Positions 18,999 through 29,000 of a stretch of 64,000 bases of DNA are shown piece after piece. The DNA is taken from contig OX243820.1 in NCBI GenBank assembly GCA_945859605.1, forward strand, positions 31,127,316 to 31,191,315, given 5' to 3'. The notes under the pieces were generated by a model, which was not told the origin of the DNA, did no database searches, and saw only the letters and a program-made list of their open reading frames with translations. Numbering within the stretch: position 1 is the first letter of the stretch; every line of letters starts with the position of its first letter. A program made the position numbers and the translations under genes. This stretch comes from Lumbricus rubellus. Taxonomy: Eukaryota > Annelida > Clitellata > Crassiclitellata > Lumbricidae.

Positions 18999-21187
18999 CT
19001 CAATTAATAATTATAATTAGCTGTCTTTCTGACGTATAGCTTAGGCCTGTGGTCGCAGTTGTTTTAGGAACAGTGTTCAGGATCGATTTGACTTTAAAAT
19101 CGTGCCATCAGCAGGCTACTTTTGTCTGGCGATGCTTTTGAATCGTAAGACAAAGAGATATAACTTTTTCTGTTTGAATTTTTGGAGTGAAATTTGGCTA
19201 GACCTATTGCCTGAAGATATGAATTACTTTTAAATCCGTTGAAATATTTAGGCCTACTCTTGGCCAAAATAATTATTACCAAAAACCCTAAGGGTTTCCG
19301 TAACTTCCGTTTTTTACACCCCGTTTGTATTGGTCTGTGGATATCGCCCATTCTATCTGCCTCTATCTTTCCAACTGGCTACGTAAATCGCCTCCTTATT
19401 AACATGAATATCATTACTACTGATATTATTACTCTTATTATTAGTAGTAGTAGTAGCAGCAGTAGTATTATAATCATCATCATCATCATCATCGTCGTCG
19501 TCGTCATCATCATCATCATCATGATTGGTTTTTGCTGTGAGAATTGTTATCATCAATAACATCATCATGTATCAATTATTAATTATTAAATCATCATCAT
19601 CATCATCATCATCGTCGTCGTCGTCGTCGATTTTCGACTTCGTTGTTATAACTGCAGGTCTATGCAGCTGATTAATTAAGAGAAGTTTCAGTGATGACCA
19701 TTTATTAGACAAGCTGCCTTCTTAATAAGGAAATCAACCTGCGTTTACCTCAAATAATATTATTTCAAAGTTGTCTATCACCATCTAACGCTATAATGTG
19801 GCTGATGAATAGAGTTGATATTGTCTAATGGAGGGAACAGTAACAATCTGAACTAATATCTGCGTCAAGTCAAAAGGATTGTCCGTAGGAGTATTATAGT
19901 CTGAAGGTGGTCCGGGTCAGATGAGGCGGAACAGCTATAGTTTTCGTCTGGGCCGGGAATTGCAAGGTGGACGATACTATGTTAATAATACACACCATAA
20001 TTTTTACGATCCTATCTGATCATATCTATATATGTAAATACATATGTATAATATATAATTATATATGAATTATATATGCATAATTATATATAAGACCCCA
20101 CTCCTATTTTCATCAACCTAACCACTCTCCATTCGTCATAATCAGTGTGACTTTCCGGGTGCAACAGACAAGTTTGCATCTCAGATTGATTGACCTGAAG
20201 TAAGTTTATCTCATTCCTCTGCCGTGGCAACGATCTTTACGGTTCCGGTTAATTAATTTTTACACGTAATTGAACTGCTTAATTCATGCGTGAAGAAGTC
20301 GATGTTGCATTGGAAATAATTTATTAAGAACAATAAGTCAACGTAATTCTTTTGAAACTACATGAAACTAAATCCAAACTAACCACAATAGAAAATACGA
20401 TTCACAAATGCGCGCATTAAATTAAAGCAGAAAATCTATATTGTACGAAACTAAATTTCTGAAATACGGCCATGATCTTAGAAAACCTGGCAGACTCTAA
20501 AAGAAACCTGATATGAACATAAAAATTATGGTGTGTAAATAATTTATATATCCTACCAATGATAAGGATAGAATTATTATTATTTTGTGACATATGTATA
20601 AATGGCAAAATCTATCGAATGCTATAAGAATAAGATCATGTAAGAGAAATGCAGTAACAGTTCTGTAAATGTTGTCAAGATCGAGTGGGTAGCCTATACA
20701 CCGGAATTCCAATGACACTATTCACTCGTAGCCTATTTCGTTTTTCTCCGGATAGACTATAGTTAGCCTACTGTAGGCCCAATTTTCTCCTTTTCGCCCC
20801 CATAGTCTATATAGGCTATAGCTGAATTTCACTTCCTTTCAGCTTTTCCATGTTGGACAGTTCTATTTTTCGGTGCTGCAATTTAGACTCTCATAAACTT
20901 GACAAACTCACGAATATTTCTAATCGCTGTTAGCCTATAGCAGTTACCAGGTAGTAGTAATATTATATGGTCACAGTTGTTGCGTTTAAAGTTTCAGACA
21001 AATTCTAAAACTTCTGACCGAATTATGACACTTTTTGTAGGGTTCCACTTTTCATCAGGACACCGTGTATAATTAGGCTATATAGAATTGGAGCCAATGC
21101 CCGTAAATTCTCAATTAAAGTACAAGCACGATATTTAATTTAAGATTGCTATTGGATATCTGCAGGAACCCCTCCCTGTGTGCATAC
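18999..21187. other. Non-coding stretch with ATC repeats
   Basis: (ATC)n/(GTC)n runs lie at about 19438-19530 and 19590-19632, and an AT-rich (ATATAT) block near 20020-20095. Short minus-strand frames near 19094 and 20417-20718 have no recognisable domain. No gene is supported. Confidence 0.4.
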
Positions 21188-21283
21188 CACTATAATATAG
21201 TGGCATCGCAAATAAATGATGGCGATCTGTATTTAATCATCTTATATGATTAAATGCAGATCGCCATCATTTATTTGCGATGC
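21188..21283. repeat. Two adjacent palindromes, the second with 38-bp arms
   Basis: 21188-21204 reads CCACTATAATATAGTGG, a perfect palindrome about a central A. The second begins at 21203: left arm 21203-21240 and right arm 21246-21283 are complementary over 38 bp with one exception, which would be a G-U pair in RNA. The loop is only CTTAT. It ends at the edge of the (CA)n array. No coding content. Such a structure could be a transposon relic, a source of small RNA or a cruciform-prone site. Confidence 0.93.
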
Positions 21284-21284
21284 A

Positions 21285-21402
<118 letters not shown>

Positions 21403-22431
21403 GCGTGTCATATAATGCATTAGTTAGCGTTTTTGATTGTTTACAAGATTATTATTGCGTATAGGCCTATACCTGGTACCGCACGACCTTTGTCTTCCTT
21501 CCATGTTTGCATGCGAATCTCTCTCTCCCCCTTTATACTTTTGGTAAACTATTGCATTTTCTGCATAAATTATATGAATGCAAATGTGTTGCGTCCTTTC
21601 TTACTCGAAGTAGTAAAATTATGGCCATATTTATATAAATGTATAATTGATTAAAATTAGATATTATTGTATATAAATAAAACGTATTTACCGTATATTT
21701 TATGACATCACCGGAAGCAATCGCATTTATCTCGTTGATCAACGGGCTAAATAATAATTATAGTTTAAGCTTATATGGCCGAGCGTTGACTAGCGTGCAC
21801 CTTAGTGTTTGCAGTTGTCAGACATTAGTCCCAAAAGAGCAGGCTGGCTTTCCTTTAATTTCCGTTATTACTTCCAAAACGCATCCCCGAGGGATCAGCA
21901 AAGCGCCGGTGCATATATTGGACACCTCTGCCCCACTGTATATTATATAGTCTACACTCCCCTATAACTGAAGCAGGAAGACAGTGGGAGATCGGGCGAC
22001 TATTGAAAGGATTCTGGCAAACGCGCTCTCCCCTGCGGGTTGTTTAAATCCAAAGACATAATAAATTTATTACTAGCTTGCAATTTTTCTTATTGAGAAC
22101 AAACGTCTGTGAAATAGATTGTTTACAGCAGCAGTGTACAGATTCAAATTTCCGTGTTCCCTCCCCTCCCCGCTAGCTGCAGAGTTGACTGTATATTATC
22201 TTTGATCAACCTGGATAAAAAGTTTTATATCTTCAATTCAATTTTATTCCAATCATCACATATGATCAGCAAATACGATCCACTGTGACATATTTTCATC
22301 GGCAAACATGCAGGAAGAGGTTCTTAATTGGTGCAGGAATATGTATTTCATTGGCAGATATTTATAGAGAAACGGACGACGAAGACAGTAAGAAAAACTC
22401 AGTGGAAATAGTAGGCTAACCGACGTGACTG
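21403..22431. other. Non-coding stretch, no gene recognised
   Basis: AT-rich; short frames near 21433-21950 show no domain. Nothing else is seen apart from one or two TAGGCCTA motifs. Confidence 0.4.
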
Positions 22432-22573
22432 AGTATGTATGTATGTATGTATGTATGTATGTATGTATGTATGTATGTATGTATGTATGTATGTATGTAT
22501 GTATGTATGTATGTATGTATGTATGTATGTATGTATGTATGTATGTATGTATGTATGTATGTATGTATGTATG
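22432..22573. repeat. (ATGT)n microsatellite, left part of a split array
   Basis: Thirty-five or so ATGT units. The array resumes for 16 bp after the MITE at 22574-22933 and again beyond the LTR element at 32083-32245. The three pieces look like one array of about 320 bp split by two insertions. Confidence 0.95.
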
Positions 22574-22933
22574 CATAGGCGTAGGAGGCGGGGGTCCAGG
22601 GGGGCAAATGCCCCCCCAAATTTCGGGCAAGTCTGATTTTTCGGGCAAGCAGATCCGGAAAAAGAAAAAAGTTTTTAAAAAATTTCCCTTTTTTTATTTT
22701 TCCGGGTCTTCTTGCCCGAAAAAAATCAGACTTGCCCGAACAAAAAATCTTTCGGGCAAAAAGTAACGGAAAATTTCAGAAGATTTCGGCCGGATGACTA
22801 GAAAAAGGTCGTCAGAATTTTCGGGCAAACGTAACGGAAATTTTTCTTAAGATTTCGGCCGGACGAAAAAAAAATTTCGGGCAAAAGTCTCATTTTTGCC
22901 CCCCCCAACTCTGAAATGTCCCCTACGCCTATG
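22574..22933. mobile_element. MITE with CATAGGCGTAGG ends, inserted in (ATGT)n
   Basis: 360 bp, beginning CATAGGCGTAGGAGG and ending CCCCTACGCCTATG. The flanks read TATGTATG on both sides, compatible with an 8-bp hAT-type duplication, but the repeat makes this uninformative. The inside has GGGGGGCAAATGCCCCCCC hairpins and repeated TTCGGGCAA / TTGCCCGAA motifs. The ends resemble the CATRGGCGGAG family at 87 and 44274. Confidence 0.8.
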
Positions 22934-24112
22934 TATGTATGTATGTATGTGTAAGCTAATTTAATCAGTTCACGACGATTGTCGTACAGCGACGCAGGTA
23001 GGCCAGCTGCAAATTGGCGCGCTGCGTCTGGACAGGTGATTGTCTGGACAGCGCGTGATGTCTAGACGAGCGTACGTTGAGTGTACAAGGAGGGAGTGGG
23101 AGTGAAGAAGGAGTGTTGCGTGTTGAGAGCCGTTGAGATATGCTGTAGTAGTAAAATTACATAGAGTAGACTGACGAAGATAGTAGTCGTGTAGTTGTTA
23201 TGATAACGCAAGTGTAGTCATTGTTGTGTTGTTGCTGATCGTTTTACTTTATTATCGGATTTTGGAGTATAATAAGAAGAGTTAAACACTAGGGTGGAGT
23301 GAAAAAACCGAAAATTGGAATTCCGAAAAGTAATGGCAACCAAAAGTTGCCCAATGACATGGGGTCAAAAAATGTGTAAAAAGTTTTTAAAAATATTAAT
23401 GTCTTCAGCCCCCATAAGTGGGCCAAAGTTCCAAAAAATTGCATTTTTCAAAGACAATTGCCGGTTTTATCATGAAATATTCTTAGTGCAAAATAACTAA
23501 CTGCCATTCAATACACCGTTGGAAAGAGCTCTTAAAACTGAACAAAATGGTGTATTCATTTACAGAATAGTCCCATATTTGTAGAAGATATTAATTTTTT
23601 AACCATACCCCTCTTCGCGACATGTCGCGAAACCTAAAACAGTAAAACACTAATAACTTTTTTATCCTTTGGGATATTTCAATGCATAATATGTCATTCG
23701 ATTCTGTTTAGGACCCTCTTTCTAACGGTGTATTGTAAGGTGAGATTGCATATTGTTTGTCTGATATTATTGGGATGGTATCTGCTATGCACCTTGACTG
23801 AAAGCACTTCCAAAGACTTTCATGGAAATCGTATTGCCGTCACAGTAGGGCAAAGTCACAAATGTCAGAATTTGTCTCATATATATACTGGCATGCATCA
23901 TTGACCATCAGCAAGTAATCATGCTCTTTTAAAATGTATCCGATCCACTGTGTCTTAGAGGGACAGTAGTGCGATACAGTCCTATAGTTAATTTTGATTT
24001 CGAATATCAGTTTCAGTTCTCGCGATCTTAATGGCGTCCGGACAGACTCATCTCGGTTGTCTGCACCTCAGCTACGGCTGCAATAGCTTCATTCACACTT
24101 TTAAGACACCTT

Positions 24113-24313
24113 TCAAAAATACTCTAACCTAGACATTGAAACTGTCAAACTATCGAGCTTGACCGGTAACATGAAATTGGAGCTGTTCTCTCCTTTGGCT
24201 GTGTTGGAACAGATTGTTGGAACAGCAACCCTCCAGGTATGAAAGTCAATTAATTCTACATTATCTGCTGAGTTAAGATTCTGAGGCAGAACATGGAAGC
24301 ACTGCACAGACAA
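24113..24313 (-). other. 66-codon open frame in left foldback arm
   Basis: Open frame shared by both arms of the foldback element (see 24804-25004). It reads SVQCFHVLPQNLNSADN and later LIDFHTWRVAVPTICSNTA. The first codon is TTG, so it would need to be an internal exon or read-through rather than an independent gene. The two copies differ at about 6 of 66 residues and neither has a stop. I recognise no family. It may be a captured exon fragment or chance conservation in a young inverted repeat. Confidence 0.4.
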
Positions 24314-24803
24314 ATTTCTATCTTGTTTTCAGCTATTGACATTCTCCTCAGACCAAGTTCTTTCATAGGAGTAGCCTATACACCGCATTGGGATGATATC
24401 TATTATGCACCCTGAGGTCCCTGACTGAAAGCACTTGCAAAGACTACAGTCACTCTAAGACACAGTGGTTATAAACGATTTTAAGCGAACATGATTGTTT
24501 GCTGATAGTCAATTATGCATGCCAGTATGTGAGACTAATGTCTGACATTTTGTGACATTACCCTACTGCGACGGCAATACGACTTCCTTGAAAGTCTTTG
24601 GCATTGCTTTCAGTGAGGGTGCATATTAGATGCCACCCCAATAGCCTGTACGCGGTATATTAGGCTAATAGAGTGACTGTAGTATTTGGAAGTGCTTTCA
24701 GTCAGGGTGCATAATAGATATCATCCCAATGCGGTGTATAGGCTACTCCTATGAAAGAACTTGGTCTGAGGAGAATGTCAATAGCTGAAAACAAGATAGA
24801 AAG

Positions 24804-25004
24804 TTGTCTGTGCAGTGCTTCCATGTTCTGCTTCAGAATCGTAACTCAACAGATAATGTAGAATTAATTGACTTTCATACCTGGAGGGTTGCTGTTCCAA
24901 CAATCTGTTCTAACACAGCCAAAGGACAGAATAGCTCCAATTTCATATTACCGGTCAGGCTCGATAGTTTGACAGTTTCAATGTCCAGATTAGAGTATTT
25001 TTGA
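24804..25004 (+). other. 66-codon open frame in right foldback arm
   Basis: Mirror copy of the frame at 24113-24313, with substitutions such as P/L, L/R, A/T, E/Q, M/I and K/R. It also begins with TTG and ends with the stop after RLEYF. No recognisable domain. Confidence 0.4.
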
Positions 25005-25697
25005 AAGGTGTCTTAAAAGTGTGAATGAAGCTATTGCAGCCGTAGCTGAGGTGCAGACAACAGAGATGAGTCTGTCCGGACGCCATTAAGATCGCGAGAA
25101 CTGAAACTGATATTTGAAATCAAAATTAACTATAGGACTGTAACGCACTACTGTCCCTCTAAGACACAGTGGATCGGATAAATTTTAAAAGAGCATGATT
25201 ACTTGCTGATGGTCAATGATGCATGCCAGTATATGAGACAAATTCTTACATTTGTGACTTTGCCCTACTGTGACGGCAATACGATTTCCATGAAAGTCTT
25301 TGGAAGTGCTTTCAGTCAAGGTGCATAGCAGATACCATCCCAATAATATCAAACAAACAAATATGCAATCTCACCTTACAATACACCATTAGAAAGAGGG
25401 TCCTAAACAGAATCGAATGACATACTACGCATTGAAATATCTCAAAGGATAAAAAAGTTATTAGTGTTTTACTGTTTTAGGTTTCGCGACATTACTTTTC
25501 GGAATTCCAATTTTCGGTTTTTTCACTCCACCCTATTAAACACGTCGTCGTTGTTGGTTAATAAAACAGTGAAAGACTGTAGATTCTTTAACCTAGCCAT
25601 TTAGCTAATGAAACAGTTATCTAGGGATAGGCCTACGCTACCACGAACTTAACGAAGAAGCTTCTGAAGAGACTGATAAGGAGGAGGATATCACATT

Positions 25698-25715
25698 TGG
25701 TGTCGTTGCGGTGAG
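25698..25715 (+). promoter_or_regulatory. Candidate primer-binding site
   Basis: TGGTGTCGTTGCGGTGAG starts two bases after the LTR. TGG pairs with the CCA end of a tRNA, the usual position and opening for a Ty3/gypsy primer-binding site. I do not assign the tRNA. Confidence 0.65.
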
Positions 25716-26036
25716 ATAACGATCCAAGTTGCAGGAGAACGATCCTAGTTACGAACGGCGGGTCTACGTGCCAAGTTACGAACGGAGGGATTCTATCCAA
25801 TCAACAGACGTTGCGGAGGAACGGACGCTGTGAATTTATCGAGGAGCCGAGCACACGGGAGAAGCAACGATACATCGAGCATCCGTACGACAGTGAGAAA
25901 CGACAACACAACGACTACAAGGTAGAAAAACTTGCTTGTCTATTGAAGTGTGCATAAAGAATTGAAGTCAGTCAATTGCAAACATTTGAAGAGTAGCCTA
26001 CTATTTTATCAAGCATCTGTAAAGTAAAGAAGTAAG
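25716..26036 (+). other. Retrotransposon 5' leader
   Basis: About 320 bp between the primer-binding site and the Gag start codon. No open frame of note. It has direct repeats around AAGTTACGAACGG / AGTTACGAACGGCGG near 25745-25790. It probably contains packaging signals, which cannot be identified by eye. Confidence 0.5.
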
Positions 26037-29000
26037 ATGGAGAAACTTACGGAGCAAAAGCAAGCAGCTATTAAAAAGATGTCTTCGGAGAGACTAGTAA
26101 AATTATTAATTGAAGCAGGCGTAGACGCAGAAGAAGTTGAACAGATGTCGAGGGAACATTTGATGAGAACTTTGGCTGAGATTTGGGCAAAGGAAGAAGT
26201 TGAAGAAGAAGGTGCTGTTGGAGGCGCTAAAGAAAAGCCGGTTGAGAAACCTCAGGCACCGATGTCTATGGAGGTGTTGCTACAATTCATGATGATGAGT
26301 AGACAAGACGAGAGAGAGCGGAAGCAAGAGGAGAAAGAGAAAGAAGAGCAACGCAGACAGGAAGAGAGAGAAAGAGCAGAAAAAGCAGAAAGGATACGAC
26401 AACAAGAGATAGACATGCAGAGACAACAATTCCAGCTTCAGTTAGAACAAATGAAAATAGATCGTGACGAAGCAGAACGACGAAGAATGGAGTTAATGAT
26501 AGAATATGAAAGAGCAAGAAAAAGTGATGAAGAAATACGAAAACAGCAGATCGAAGACAAAAAGGCTCGTGAGGAAGAAAAGGAAAAGTTGCGTTTACAA
26601 GAACTGCAAAGAGCCGAAGAGATTCGACAGGAAGAATTCCAAAGTGAGAAAGACAATTTGGAAAAAGCAGAAAGAGAAAGAGAAGAACAGATGCAATTGG
26701 AACAAAAGAAACTTGCTATTAAGGAAGCTCAACTCCATGAGATGGCTATTGAAAAGGAGGAACGCAGAAAGCAGTTAGACTTGTTGCAGCAAAAGATAGA
26801 ACAGGAAGAACTGCGTAGGATAGAAGATCAAAATAGACTGAAGAAGAAAGACGAAGACGATAGAAGAATCCGTGAGGAATCAGAACAAAATAGGCTCAGA
26901 GAAAGTGAGACGATGGTGTCCAAAATTAAGAAGATTGGTGATGCCATGAAGCATGTATTGCCTAAGATGCCGTATGATATGATGGAAGTGCCATTATATT
27001 TTGAGACAGTTGAAAATGCATTCAATAGTTTTGCTGTGGAAAAGCAGTACTGGGTGAAATTGTTGTTGCCATTGATGACCCCGAGAGCGCGAACGGTATT
27101 GAATCGATTGTCATTTGAGAATTTAGATAAATACGATGCAGTGAAAGAGCACTTGTTGAAGGAATTCAAGTTAACAGCTCGTGAGTACAGGTCAAGGTTT
27201 GCAGATGCCAAGAAGACAGCCGAAGAAGCGTACACGATGTTCACGGCTAGGCTGAAGAACCTGTTGAATTATTATGTCCGAAGTAGACGAGTGGACAAAG
27301 ACTACGAGAAGCTGTTTGATTTGTTAGTGGCGGATAAGCTGAAAGAATGTTTACCACCAGGTCCCCTACAGTTTGTCTTAGCAAAAGAGGGCACAGAATG
27401 TTTGGAAGCTAGTAATGTTGCAGACCTCGCAGACATACATGTAAACAATCGGATTGGTGTGATGTTCCAAGACAAACCGAAATATGAAGACCCCATGCTT
27501 CGTATTCCCTGGGGCAATAGTCCAAAGCAACCCAAGTGGAACAAGGATAGCAAAGACACCGGAAGCCAAGCCAAGAGTAATGATGCAAAGAAAGATAACT
27601 ATTCTGGAAAGCAGTATTGGCAAGATAAGAAAGAGTCAACGTGGGACAGACAAGCCTACAATCGAACTCCGCCGCTGGGACGCCCAACAGAAAGTAATGC
27701 ATCATACACGCCGTACAACAAGTGGGAGAACAATGAGCAAAGAAGCTTTATAAAGAAACGTTGCCACAACTGTCATTCTGACAAACACCTAATAAAAAAT
27801 TGCCAAGCACAAGGAGCGGCAAACATGAGGAAGAACTTTAGCAGAAGTGCAGAAAATCTTCGAGTAAACCAGATACAAGTGATGAATGCACCAGACCAGT
27901 TTGAAGAATCGGACGATCGTGAAACAGAAGTGAAGTCGGTAATGAAGTGTACGCCGCAGTTCACCATACAGAAAGAAGCGATAAAGACTACTTCCATTGC
28001 AGAAATTTGTCGAGAAACAAAAAGTAAAGAGGAGTGTCAACGCATAAAGAAGATATCGTTGCAGCATGTAAATGTGGAGATACGTGGGACTGATGGGCAG
28101 CCTGTGCAAGTCGAGGCGTTGGTTGACACGGGGACCGAGATACCAGTAATCAACGAGGAACTACTGAAAGGAACGACAGTAGAAGAAATCGGCAGAGTTC
28201 ATTTGCAATGTGTAGCTGGAGAGCCGATTCCAGCTAAGTTGGTGAAAATCGAAGTGCGGATGAGCGGTCGTAACGAAGGAGCAGCTACAGAGGACAGGAC
28301 AATAAATATCGCGCCATATTTAACTTTAGTGTGTGCCAGCATTCCAGCGGATCTGTGCAAAGAAAATAAGGAAAAGTTCTTGCTACATCCGGAGATAATT
28401 GCAGAATTGAAAGAGATTCCACCAGTGAGTGTGTTGCAAGGGGAACTACAAGCGAATGTGACTACAAGAGCACAAAGTCGGAGAGCAGAAGTCGAAGGCG
28501 GAGAAGATGAAACGATAAACGAAAGTTCGCAAGAAGATGACACGGACAGCGAAGATGAACTCAGCATTCAAGATGACGAAAGAACAACATCTGAGAACAA
28601 TGAAACTGAAGAAAAGATGGCTGCATGTGAACGAAATGATAGTGAAGATTCCGAAAGCGACGCTGAACTGGAGACAAGTATGAGGGACTTGTTCACAGAG
28701 AATTCGAACGATGAAAGACAGCTGGAAGATGCGAAGAAATTCGAGGAGCAGCAGAGAAATGACGAGTCACTGAAATCGTGGTGGAGGATCGCTGAAGACA
28801 AAGGATCAGAGTTTAGCGTGGTGAATGGATTGATGTATAAGAAACATCAAATGCTGGATCAGCTAGTGTACCAGTTGGTGTTACCGAAAGAGAGAAGAAT
28901 TCAAGTAATGGAATTAGCTCACGAGTCAGTATTTGGCGGACACTTGGGAGAAGAGAAGACACGAGAGAGAATCAAGTTGTCCTTTGTCTGGCCAAAGATG

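Larger units (their letters stand above)
23290..25535. mobile_element. hAT-like foldback transposon in the 5' LTR
   Basis: 2246 bp, beginning TAGGGTGGAGTGAAAAAACC and ending with its complement. It is flanked by the perfect 8-bp duplication TTAAACAC (23282-23289, 25536-25543). The intact 3' LTR has this 8-mer once, which proves the duplication. Most of the element is one long inverted repeat: arms of roughly 0.9-1.1 kb, about 95% alike by eye, around a spacer of about 0.2 kb. The right arm lacks 289 bp present in the left arm (23336-23624); the deletion junction has an ATG microhomology. The 8-bp duplication and TAGGG tip suggest hAT, but no transposase is encoded. Confidence 0.93.
22950..25695 (+). 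repeat. 5' LTR, interrupted by a foldback element
   Basis: Begins TGTAAGCTAATTTAATCAG and ends GAGGATATCACA. After removing the foldback element and one copy of its 8-bp duplication, the length is 492 bp, identical to the 3' LTR. Differences from the 3' LTR seen by eye are T versus G (CAGTTCACG/CAGTGCACG) and G versus A (CCAGCTGC/CCAACTGC). An AATAAA polyadenylation motif follows the insertion point (GGTTAATAAAACAG). Confidence 0.96.

Noticed and set aside
23315..23500. 61-codon frame in the left arm of the foldback element
   Set aside because: It lies in the segment deleted from the right arm, has no recognisable motif, and is short enough to be chance.
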